A DNA stretch of 64,000 nucleotides from Blasia pusilla (Eukaryota > Marchantiophyta > Marchantiopsida > Blasiales), in contig CM114271.1 in NCBI GenBank assembly GCA_050084515.1, positions 67,518,001-67,582,000 on the forward strand, read 5' to 3'. Each line of letters begins with the position of its first letter. The first letter of the stretch is position 1. Below the pieces are notes generated by a model, which was not told the origin of the DNA, made no database searches, and saw only the letters and a program-made list of their open reading frames with translations. A program made the position numbers and the translations under genes. Shown here piece by piece: positions 30,712 to 41,578 of this stretch.

Positions 30712-31984
30712 TCAATTCACCACATGGAGCTTTCTCGTGAGGGGGAGGTAAGGAGCCCAGATACCATTGGAGTGTATCCTGTTGGTGAGTGTGCCAGTGC
30801 TGTTGTCTATTAGGGGTCCTCCCACATGAGCCCAGTCCACCAAGCTGCCCGCATGATTGCGCACCTTCATGTGTGGATATGTCTCCAACAGCTTCTGCGC
30901 GAAGAATCCCGCGCGCCTTCCGATTGCACTGCACACACTAGATTCCAGGCTTATGCTAACACGTACGGGTTGGTTTGATGTGCAGTAGCTAACTCGTGAA
31001 TTGACACTACAGCGATGGTCAGACACAGAACAATGGATTCCCTCCTTCATGGCGGCGACTTTCGAGCAGAGTCAAGGCCTTCAGGTGCACTACACTGCTC
31101 AGATTCAAAGCATCACCCCTTCTCAGCACCGACATTAATTCTCTAAGCAGTTTTCCGAACTTGAAAACCTCAGAATATATAAGATGTGCGTGGAACAGTT
31201 TAAACCTCATAAGGAAAAAGCAACACTCCAAGTGTTGACAAGCATGATTCCACGCTCACGACGATTTACATCATCTTACCAATATGTCACGATGAGTTTA
31301 TCCTTATACTTGTCCACCTTCGACTCGAATTCCGCTGTCGTCAATGCGCCCTCGTAGATGGATACCTGCGATTAGCGTCACCGTATCCGTTGACAATCAA
31401 TCAATCTGTCTGTCTGGTGTCGAGAGAATCATTCCTTCTCAAGAATCAACTTCCGCAATACTTCGGACTTGCGATCGTCAATCAATCTGTCGGCCTACCG
31501 CCGTCATGACTACTCATCGTTCAAAATATAATTCCGCAATGCTCCGGAGTTGCGACCGTCAATCAATCTATCACTCTGGTGCCGACATGACCATTCCTTG
31601 TTCAAAATCAAAGTCCGCAGCGCTCCAGACTTGTGAGCGTCAATAAATCTAATAAGTCTGGTGCCGACATAACCATTCACTGTTCAATATCAAATTTCGC
31701 AACGCTCCGGATTTGCGAGGCAACTTTGTGAGCCACAGATAAGGGGAATACAGATTTCATTTCATGTGCTTACGTAAGAAACATTTGCTGACCTTGCGTT
31801 CCAAGTCCGAGCGGCAGTCCACCAGAACGACGGTGCTTCCTACCGCTTTGCGCCGCACCAGTTCCATCAACTCTTCGCTCGAAATGTCCGGCACCTCCGG
31901 GAAGCACTCGGCGTGCGCTTTGGCGTACTCCATGAGCGCAGCTCGTCTCCTTTGAGCGTCTACGTCTTCCGATTGCTCCAAATC
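30712..31984 (-). CDS. Rhodanese-domain protein, paralogue A (5' end not found)
   Basis: Spliced minus-strand gene with exons 31984-31793, 31365-31280 and 30928-30712 (stop TGA at 30714-30712). The first exon reads FPEVPDISSEELMELV and VVLVDCRSDLERK, the rhodanese start (substrate-pocket Asp in VDCRSD). The second (86 nt) reads VSIYEGALTTAEFESKV and KLIVTY. The catalytic Cys codon is split TG|T across intron 2, giving the active-site loop C-A-I-G-R-R-A. The last exon ends NHAGSLVDWAHVGGPL, typical of a rhodanese subfamily with a conserved WTHxGG tail. Such domains bind persulfide sulfur on the loop Cys. Splice sites: gtcagc/cgcag and gtaaga/gtgcag. All three exons are intact. No start exon was found upstream, where AT-rich DNA begins, so it may be partial. 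Paralogue B lies 8 kb away on the same strand. Confidence 0.75.
31392..31716. repeat. 81-bp tandem repeat, four units, inside intron 1 of rhodanese gene A
   Basis: Units start at about 31392, 31473, 31554 and 31635, each carrying cgtcaatcaatct near the start, a tctggtgccgacat block in the middle and gcaatgctccggacttgcg near the end. The period is a multiple of three and the first three units stay open on +, but this is intron sequence on the gene's antisense strand. Confidence 0.85.
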
Positions 31985-34900
31985 CTGATGGATGAATTGT
32001 GCGTATGCAGAGTTACGTGTGTTCCAAATTTTTTTCGACTTCAAATTTATGCAAATTTATGGGAGGGTGCCTTAGTGATTCGAAAATACGACGTGTCAAA
32101 GAGAGGTGTTGGTATAAGGGAGAGGTGTTCGACATTAAAAGTTTGAAGAGAGGTGTTTGTGAAAGGGAGAGGTGTTTGACATTAAGAGTTTTAATTTGTG
32201 AGTAGCATCATTAATCCTTTCCTTCATGTGCTATACACCATCATCACTAATCCCTTCCCTATTCAAACACTTTTTTATCACAGGCATAATGTACTGTACT
32301 TTGCAAAGTAGCTGATTGAGTCGTTGGGATGTGGAATGGTAGCGTCTTCCAAAACTTGCGTTTATCAATGATACAAATTCAAATTTTTTTTCTCTCATAA
32401 CATGTGAAACATGTTCTTGAAGGCACTCTCTTGATTTTTTCTAAATAAAAATATTTTTCATGAATGATTTAATTTCCCCCATCTCTATTTAAAATTAATA
32501 TATCTTATCTGGAAAAATGATTCAAAATATTTCATATATAATTTTGTTTGTAAAATTTAAGATTCTTTTTTCACCATCAAATTCAATTTTATTTTCTCAT
32601 ATATTAAAAAAAATTTATTAAAAATATCTGAATCGAAAACTAAATGAGTACCAAATTAGTGTGCAGCCCTTGTCCCACCCCTTTCAATAATGAATTTATT
32701 TTTAAAATATATAAAATTACAATTTTTAGAGTCAATTGTAACATTGGATGACATTGTGTGAAAGCACACCCGATGAAAGAAGTGGTGTTAGCACAATTGC
32801 AAACTTCCATTAAAAAATCCTCAATATATTTAGGGTTGTAAAAAAATTTATTTTACAATGTTCTATTATTTAAAAAAAATCCTTTTTTCTTCTCTTTTTC
32901 CTCTTTTTCATTATTTTTACAAGAATAACACATTTCATGATAAATTTCTTATGAAACCTAATATATTACACGAGGTAAAGAGAGATTTTCATCTCATTAA
33001 AATTTTGTAATTGTAGAAGTAATTCAAAATAAGAGATTTATATTGTATTGTCAATAATAGGTAACAAAATGGTTTTTCATTTAATGATTCAATTTAAAAC
33101 AGAGGTAGATAAAATTTCCTATTACGTTGGAATCACCATTAATCTAATTTGACTTGTTAATTTAATGTTTTTTTTGACGCAAACACAAAGAACTTACGTT
33201 CAAATATTTCAAGATATTTGTTTAACATTTAAAATATGCCTTTAAATTAGTGAAAATTATAGCAAATATGGAAGGGAAGGGAAGTCACTTGAAGTCATGA
33301 TTAAAGGTTTTTAGAGAATCCATGCACATGGGAATATCCACCCACTCTATGGGAGCACCCACTCTTTGGGACTCAGTCATAATGTTTTCGGGCTTGGTCA
33401 CCAAGTAGGTAGCATGCAAGTAAGAGTGAGGACATTGCATGTGGAATGAAGTCCAAGTCGCTCATTCACAATCAATCATACACACTAAGGATTACTAAAG
33501 AATACCAACCAATTATAAATTCCATACAGCCCTTGGCACTTATATACTCCTACATGAGAGTGAAAGTGGAGGTGAGTTTCTACTCATTGTATGCACGGAT
33601 AGAGTCATGAGTGTTTAAAAACTTTTGGAGGATGAAAAGTTTAAACACAAGGCGGTTTTCAGCATATCATTTTGATTTCACCATAAGGAATGGTAATAGT
33701 TGACAAATGTAGGGAAACCTAACATGAATTTTTCCTTCATGTGATTCAGAGACTCCAATTGGACTGGTTGAGTTGGCATAGGAGTATTCGGAGGAGGGGT
33801 GATGTAGACATAAAATGACCATGGGCAACCAACAACATTCAAATCAATCAGTGGATGAATGAATTATCAAAACAACAGAATCCATGATAGATCATTGGGT
33901 TTGAATAATGGAACTAGTTACCTTAAGGGTAACCGTGGCACCCAAGGTGTTGGAAACTTACTGATGTGTTTGAATGGGCGAAGTTGTCGGTGAAATTGGA
34001 ATCTGCATAGCTACACACTAAACACGTTGGCTCCAATGTTGCACCATCGCTCGAAGCCCAAGGTGCCCACCACTTTTTCTGAAAGGACAACACGAAAGTT
34101 CAACTCAATAGCATCATGTTTGGAAACATGTTTCATTATCTCTCCCCATAATAAGAGTTTCAATCTATCACCCCTATATTTTGAGAATAGCTAGACTCAC
34201 TTTCTTCTAGGAACTCCTTCCACTAAGAACATGGGAAGGATTGCTCCTACCTTAGTGAAGAACATTAGAAGGATCTACAAGGATTAAACAAAGAAGAAGG
34301 AAATGTTTAGCTCTTCATCATCCATGCCTTTATAGACCCCAATATTTAGTCTTTCTTAATCCTTGGTGGTAGATGGCCATAAGGTTCTTTGGTACAACAA
34401 AACCCTCTAGTACGGAGAAAAAGACTTGGAAAAGATCGATTAACTAGGACATGCACGCCAATGACACCCCGAAATGAAAATTTCCCCAGTTAATTTTGAC
34501 ATGTTAAAATCATAACCTAAGAAAAAGAGACGACATCGAGAGAGAACACATGAATTCCAATCCTAAATGGAAAAAAAAATCTTTCATCTTTTGTAAGGTC
34601 CATGTTCATACAGATCTTAATCTCGATCCAAAAAGAAGAAAAAACCTTTCTTCACTTGGAAGATCCCTGTAGTAGTATAGCTATAAGAATGCCTTGGATC
34701 TATTCATCCTTGGGCAGGTCAAGGTGGGTAAAAGTCGGGTTAAAGAGGAAAACGAACTTGGGCAAAACGCAAAACTTAAGAGAGATGGCCGGGTTCGAAT
34801 TCATAATCTTAAGGATATGTGCTATAACCTCCTGGATATTATTTAGTGCAACATAAAATTTTTATTCTTTCTACCAAGGAGAATCCCATGGAGGGGTCAA

Positions 34901-35239
34901 CTAACTGGACCTCGGCTAAGAATTTCTTATCTTAACGCAACCGTCATTATTACAAGTTCTAAAATGGGGGGATTGTAATAATCCAACCCTCATTTGAAGT
35001 GGGGGGCCGACTGAGTGCACTTTTTGTTTTGGGAGCTTGTAACCTTTCAGAAAGGGGGGCAATCGAGTCGAACCTTCACACCACGCACTCCTCATACCAA
35101 CAGCACAATTATGATTCCGGATATCATGAGGCCTTACGTTTGGATTGAGTCGCATTATTCAAACAAATGAGTCCGAATAGTCTGTCCGAAGCCTTCAAAC
35201 ACCACTTGGAAAATACGAGACAAAACACACGAGAGCCGC
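31985..35239. other. AT-rich intergenic region
   Basis: A short direct repeat of gagaggtgttngacattaanagttt occurs near 32100-32190 and poly-A/T-rich sequence fills 32380-33250. No recognised gene or domain on either strand. Confidence 0.5.
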
Positions 35240-35600
35240 GCATGTAAATCATACAAGAATCTCGGGCATCGCCGAGCCCTTCTCTTCCCGGCGAGACCTA
35301 TAGTAGACAGGTCTGTGGATAATGGAATATGGACAAGAATCTCTCGCATCCCTTGTGCCCTGCTCTTCCCTACGTCACCGACACACCCGTGTAATATAGA
35401 CAAGAAACGCTCGCATCCCTAAGCCCTTCTCCTCGCTACCGAGACAGCTACGGAATCTATTCCCAATCCCTGCTCCAAGACTCCAAGTTCTCTTCCTTAC
35501 CGAGACCGACATAGCTGTGGATTACGGACAGAAATCTCTCGCAAACCGAGACGATTCAACAGAATCTCTCGCATCCTCGATCTCTTCTCTTCTCTACCGA
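35240..35600. repeat. Degenerate tandem repeat of about 65-80 bp units
   Basis: Repeated themes gacaagaatctctcgcatccc, agcccttctcttccctaccgagac and gtnnatnatggaca recur four to five times with much divergence. GC content rises here relative to the left flank. Confidence 0.65.
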
Positions 35601-35659
35601 GACTGCAATGGAATATGGAATGCGATGCATGCGTTCGTCCGATACAAAATGTTCACCTG

Positions 35660-35965
35660 AGATCGAAGAACCGTGCAGACGCGTTCCTGCTCCAACGGTT
35701 TCCGCCGTTTCTCGGACACTCCAACTCCAAGTCCAACTCCTGCCACCGCTACCACTGGCAGAAGAAGCAACAGCAGCAGAAACATCAACACCCCCGCCAT
35801 CGCTGGATCCGGCCGCTGAGTTTCAGCGCTCATATCGCAGATCTGCCCTCCTCGGAGTCCTCGGTCGTCAAAAGCGAACGCTACTTTCGAAATTTGATTT
35901 CCGCAGCGCCATAAATACAGTCCCAGCGTCCAGGGCTTCGAACTTTCCTCCGCGCGGGCTTTCAC
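35660..35965 (-). CDS. Candidate first exon with a hydrophobic segment (unrecognised)
   Basis: In a GC-rich island the minus strand keeps an open frame with Met at 35965 and internal Mets. One Met is followed by GVLMFLLLLLLLPVVAVAGV, which would be a signal peptide or membrane anchor, then a basic RRKPLEQERV tract. A good donor (ctcag|gtgaac) falls near 35660. No second exon could be found downstream and the protein is not recognised. The opposite strand is also open (35608-36108), which is expected for GC-rich DNA, so coding status is uncertain. Confidence 0.25.
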
Positions 35966-36129
35966 CTACAGTGGTGGGCCACTGGGCGTGGGAGGGGGAG
36001 AATCCCACGATCCGACTAGTCGGGGGAGGAGACGCTGAGTCGTCGGCGTGGTCACTTGCTGGAGCCAGGTGTCGGGGCGCAGGTGGTGTTCTGATGGTGA
36101 CGGTGTAGGTGGGGTTCTGATGCTGATGC

Positions 36130-39100
36130 GGCCGCGAGATTTAATATTTTATTTATTTTAATGGTACGTGTAATGCAAAAACCTGTCTATTAAAATAATT
36201 AAATAAATAATTAAAAAATGAATTTATACTGAAAAATTCCATTCGAATCATAATTTTGATGATAAAATATGTTTTAAAAATATCGATATATTTTTGTACA
36301 TTTATTTGGTTCTTGATAATATATATATATACAAATATTTGTGGTTCTCTAAATATAAGTGCATTATCCATAGTCTTGCATTTCCAAAATAATCCTATTC
36401 CAAATTTATCGTCATTGCATTGAAAATGGATCTACCGATGCAAAGACAACCTGGAAATGCATGCAATCAATTAAATGGAGGTCTAATTCTACTTATCTTC
36501 CATTCCATAGTTATACTAATTTTGAAAAAAAATAAAAATTTAAGGTTTTAGAATAAAATATTTTTCAAATAATATTATAAAAAGATGGTATTGGAAAAAA
36601 TGTTTATAATCACAATGACTAATTTTGTTATATAATACTATGAATCTACTGAAATAGACACTATAGACCTTCAAGAGAGCTTGTAGGAGAGTTTCCTTAA
36701 AAGTTTACTGGATATTTCATGGTATAGGGCCATACGTGTGTCTAGTTTCCATGTTTTGTGCCTTACGATGTATGCTCTTTGACCTATTTTATCATCTCTC
36801 CAAAATTATCTTAGATTCTTGAATTTGGTTACTAATTACTAAGCATCTCATCCTTCGTAGGCAAGTGTCGGGTAGGTATGGATGAGGTGGTAAGATGTAT
36901 AAGAAGTAGACATCTTGTCCAACCATGAAAGATTCTTAGTTCTCTTATAAGCCAAGGTAAAGAGAGCTCGATGAATTTTATGTCAAATTCATCTTAAGGG
37001 ATGTTGAATGTTCTAGGGATCTTTTTCAAATGAGCGAATATAGTAATAATGTCAAAACTAAAGAACCGAATGAAGTCATTTTGGCAGTCTACAGGTCTCA
37101 CGGGCTCCGTTGAGTCCGTTGCCCTAACTGAGCATACAACAAACAGCAGGTCGTGTCGGAAATCGCATATACGCGGCGAATCGAGCCCGTGGAGTTGGGC
37201 TCCATCGAGTGATCTGTCCATCGACGTGAACGAAGCATCATCTCGACCATGGATTGAAGTATCTCATAGCGAGCTGGGTCGATTGGACAGGATTTCCCAC
37301 CGCCTTTTAATGTCGGACATCGTTGCATGGAGCTTCTTGCTAGGTTTCAAGCATTGGTCCTTGAGGAGAACGGGCTCTAGTTACCCATCGCGAGAAAGTG
37401 CCCGCTGGTAAGAGCACCATCTAGTATCCACCGGAGCGCGAGCTTATGTAGAAGCTAGATCGTGGCTTTTTCGGATTATGCGTTGGAATGTCCGGACTCC
37501 GAAGAAGACGATGGAATCCCTCCTTGCGCAGCTGCCCGGAGGCACGCGAGGCCCTGGATCTTCGAAGGTAGACGATGATATTTGGGAAATTCTAGGCATG
37601 CCGACTCTTGCGTGGTTCGTATGTGCACGGCGGGTTCGGCGAGTTCCGAGGAGATAGGCAGAGGAGTTGGGGAAATGAAGTTCGATTCTCTAGGGCTGGA
37701 GCTCTGGATATGGAGGCAGTCAGTGGGGATCGATCGAGCGGTGGCACTCATGTACAGAGAGAGCCGAACGTAACAGAGCGGTGGTCAAGATTCCAGGGGA
37801 ATCGAATGAGAATATCTCCTGGCTATGGCTATGGCTTGAGTTCTCGTAGGTGTGGACATGTGTGAACCTGGAATGGTGGCCAATTGGGGTCCTGTTTGAC
37901 CGGCTCTATTGTCCACATGTTTGGCACGCAGCCAAAAGTGGGTTGAGTTGAATTTGGATTTTAAACAGGTATGCTGGGTATTTTCGGGTGGGGTACCCGG
38001 GAATTGGGTCAAATATAGGTCTGCATCTCACATGTATAGTGCACGTTAGCGATGACCATCCGGGTTTCAGCCAAGAAAAAGTAATTCCTGATGCAGTCTA
38101 TTCTTACTGGTCAGGCAGTGGCGCAGCTCACAATTACTCTTGGCTGAGTGCTGCATTTCAATGAGATTTTTTTTGAAATATGTCAAGTGGAGACAATGGC
38201 ACTCGGCTCTAAACTGCCGAGAGGTAGTGTAGATGCCTTAGATATGCTTAATTAATGCTCTACCTATCCACTGGCATCTTTTGGAATTAACGTGCAGTGA
38301 CAGATACAGTGGCCCGTGAGATGAATTCTCAATTCCAGTTGCTCTCGTGTATACAGATCTGTGAACGCATTTGATTCTCGACTTACTCTTATGCACGTTG
38401 TAACGTGTGAGGAGAGAGTGCATGATCATTTGAACAGCTCAACTATTAAAAAAAATGGAACTGAGAAAAATCATCCACGATAATTGTACATGTCATACAT
38501 ATATGTATTTCAAACTGCGCGTCAGGCCTAGGGAAGTCTTGGCCACATAGCCCACACCGATTCAGAAGCTGAATCTTTGTGGTGCTTGAGTGCTATACTG
38601 AACTCGATCAGAAGCCCACGTGGGAAACAAGTGCACTCCTGGACTGCGCTTATTAACAGCCACGCAGCGCCGGTTTTGCAAAATTCTTCCCGTGCTCCAC
38701 ATGAATTTGGCTATCAGTACTTGACCTTCATGACCGCCGTCCATCAATGTCTATGAGAGCCGCGATCGGAATTATCTAGTTTTCTAGCTACACCTTTAAA
38801 TACCACACACGCTCAGTCTGAGAGTTGTTATACTTGCATGTTCCAAATTTTTCAGATATTAAAATTACAAATTGCTCCATCATTGGCAACTTCATTTAGC
38901 CCGAAGCCGGAGATTTTGTCCCGCCTACTTAGTTGACAGACGTCTCTGAATAGCCAGACTCAGTATCAGCCAGATTCCATGGATATTTTCATCAGCTTGA
39001 CAATGTCCTGGAAACCGTAACGCACTAGCGGTGAAGATTTCATGCTTATGGATCGCGGTTACGCTGGCAGCATTTATGGGAACAGCGAACATGGGAGCCG

Positions 39101-39325
39101 TAATACTTGCTAGGATTTCTAGATCTTTTTGCGTCTCGCCCCGGCCACTGAGCAACTATCCACCTAAAGATGAACTCGTGGAATAACACTATGACTCAAC
39201 TTGAATTATAATTTCAAGTTTTGTAGTCAAAGATCTACTTTAAAAGACTCCGTGACTCAACGTTGCTGTTCACATGTAGAGCCTCGAGAAAGATGATCGT
39301 GACCATCAAGACTTCACAAGTATTG
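36130..39325. other. Intergenic region
   Basis: AT-rich at 36140-37000, then higher GC at 37060-37900 with short overlapping frames on both strands and no recognised domain. No gene can be supported. Confidence 0.45.
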
Positions 39326-39357
39326 AGTGTTCACGAGCTTGCACGCTCGTGAACACT
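39326..39357. repeat. Perfect 13-bp stem hairpin 35 bp after the stop of rhodanese gene B
   Basis: agtgttcacgagc and its exact complement gctcgtgaacact are separated by ttgcac. It lies in the expected 3' untranslated region of gene B (minus). It could stabilise or regulate the 3' end, or be a foldback relic. Confidence 0.75.
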
Positions 39358-39391
39358 GAGTCCCCACTATTTTGTCGGAGGATAGATAATG

Positions 39392-41578
39392 CTAAGTTAT
39401 CACTTGAAGATCCTTGGCTAGAGGGAGGTAAGATGTCCAGATTCCATTGGAATGTACCTTTTTCGTGGATCTACCAGTAGTTTCTTCGACCATCGGCCCT
39501 CCTAAGTGAGTCCAATCCACCACGCTCCCAGCGTGATTCCTCACCTTCATGTCCGGATGTGAGGCCAACAGCTGTTGTGCAAAGAGTCCTGATCGCCTGC
39601 CTATTGCACTGCACAGGTCTCCAGCCGTCAGCAACTAGTCAACTACTGTAGTAACTTTATGGATATATTAGGTCTAGCATAATACGTTTCTCCGCTCTGT
39701 GCACTCGATCAATTGATCTACGGCATTGATCTATCGGTGGAAATATCATGCACATACGCGCTTTCCGCCATGACGTCTCTTGCCTGCCAGTTGGGTCTAC
39801 AATTTGCCCGCCTTCTCAAGGAATTCAAGGTCAAGAACAAGTTTAGCAAGTTTAGATGGAAGATAAACTATTTGATCAAATAAAATGATAGCAATTAACA
39901 TGAGGAAACATGTAAACGTGTATTGGTATTGTGAAGAATGCTGCAACATTGTCATAGTCAGACTCGCACGATTTGGTTTAGTGGAAGCTACAATTCTTAT
40001 CAACAATAGTGGCAGAATTATTTTGTTCAACTATGGCGAAGTAAGGGATAATCGGGGGAAACTGGTTCACGCGTTTAAAGTCGCTCTTTACATTCCATCA
40101 TACCAGATTAAAGAGTGGGTCCAAATGATCATACCCTACGTCGGTTGCAACTGCCATTTCTCTAGACCATGGGCGTCACCGACAGGTCTTTTTCGAACGC
40201 GGTTCGACTAATTCCGGCTGTGTACACGGAAGTATCCCTAGCTCAAGAGACGTTTACCACCGAACTGGAGACTACATGTCGACAGCGATCGGGTTGAGCG
40301 CTAAAATGGGCTCGGGACGGACACCCAAAGATTAATCACCACATTGTATGAATCGAGGAACTAATAGTGTGATTACAAAATAGCTCTAAGCCTGGCTGAA
40401 GCGTATGTTGTAATCACACTATTAGTTCACACATGGCCTGAAACGTTGAACCAATTCAATTTGAATCCTGACAGAGCACTTTATGAATTACTGAGACGCT
40501 CTTTATCGACGAGAGGCCTTTACCTGACTGTACGACTCTAGATGTGTAGGACTAGTATATCTAAATCCACTTCTCGATAAGGAGACCATGAAGATTTATT
40601 GATCTGTCTAGATTACTCAGAACAAGTTGTATGGGTGCAGTACCAACCCAGGAATTGAACTTACTAGTGACAAACCTGAACTTGCGGGATGATAAGAATT
40701 ACCAGTAGGTGACGATGGCCTTATCACTGTACTCATCGACGTGTGCCGCAAACTTTTCCTTTGTAACTGCACCGCTCAAGACAGATGCCTGCAGGAGTGA
40801 AAGGAAAAATGCCGCCGCTGGTCATCACTCTATAGCTAGGATTCTCCTCCGTGCTTTCTTTCCTAATGAACTTATGCTCACTCCTTTTTTTATTTTTGAG
40901 GGATAACCATTTACTAGAAACAGATTTTAAATTGAAATCTTAAATGGCATAGAACTCTGTTAAGCCCTGCGATTGCTTTTATAAATTATTCAAATTTGTG
41001 CCGAGGAAGTTCCCTGAGACCTGGATTCAAGGGAGTAAAGTTTCCACTAGTTGTTGTAGGCTGTCAGTTGAGAGTTCAAATAACGTTAACAAAGAGATGT
41101 TAAAATTTTTAAATCAAGATAATCCGAAGGATCAACGAAGAGAGAATCTTTCTGATCAAGCAGTGTGATTTCAGCCGTCGACAATCGGGATTTCATGAAT
41201 GCTTCCTTATCGCCTGCGCACGCGAAGTTTCGATCGCTTTCCGAGATATCCATCTTCGAAAAATCGGATAAAGATCTATAGATTCTAGTGAATATAGAGG
41301 GTGAATCAGAGTTTGAAGCTCACCTGACGCTCTACATCAGAGCGGCAATCCACCAGAATCAGCCAATCTCCGACAGCCCTCTCCTCTACCAGCTCCAGCA
41401 ATTCTTCGCTGGTGATATTGGGCACGTTTGGAAACAATTCACATTGAATCTTAGCATACTCCAACAGTGCTGCTTGCCTCCTTTCAGCATCTACCTTCTC
41501 TACGTGTTTCTGATTTCTTGCAATAGCTGAGGTTCTGGCTTCCTCCACAACCCGCATTTTCACCATAGCAGCTCGCGC
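39392..41578 (-). CDS. Rhodanese-domain protein, paralogue B (5' end not found)
   Basis: Minus-strand exons: about 41578-41324, 40788-40703 (86 nt, same length as in gene A) and 39608-39392 (stop TAG). Exon 1 has a basic/charged N-terminal part (MVKMRVVEEARTSAIARNQ), then FPNVPNITSEELLELV and LILVDCRSDVERQ. Exon 2 reads ASVLSGAVTKEKFAAHV and KAIVTY. The catalytic Cys codon is split TG|T, giving the loop C-A-I-G-R-R-S. Exon 3 contains NHAGSVVDWTHLGGPMV. Splice sites are gtgagc/tgcag and gtaatt/gtgcag. A likely acceptor (tctgccag) opens exon 1, implying a further 5' exon, which I could not find; the Met codons inside exon 1 are alternative starts. Rhodanese domains transfer or carry sulfane sulfur; the substrate cannot be told from sequence. 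Confidence 0.8.
40358..40428. repeat. Perfect 21-bp inverted repeat in intron 2 of rhodanese gene B
   Basis: gaactaatagtgtgattacaa (40358-40378) and its exact complement (40408-40428) enclose a 29-nt loop. The fold would exist in the pre-mRNA. Size resembles a small-RNA precursor stem, but perfect arms also fit a miniature foldback transposon. Confidence 0.85.

Noticed and set aside
35608-36108. 166-residue plus-strand frame in the GC-rich island
   Set aside because: Both strands are open in GC-rich DNA; the composition is low-complexity and no domain is seen.
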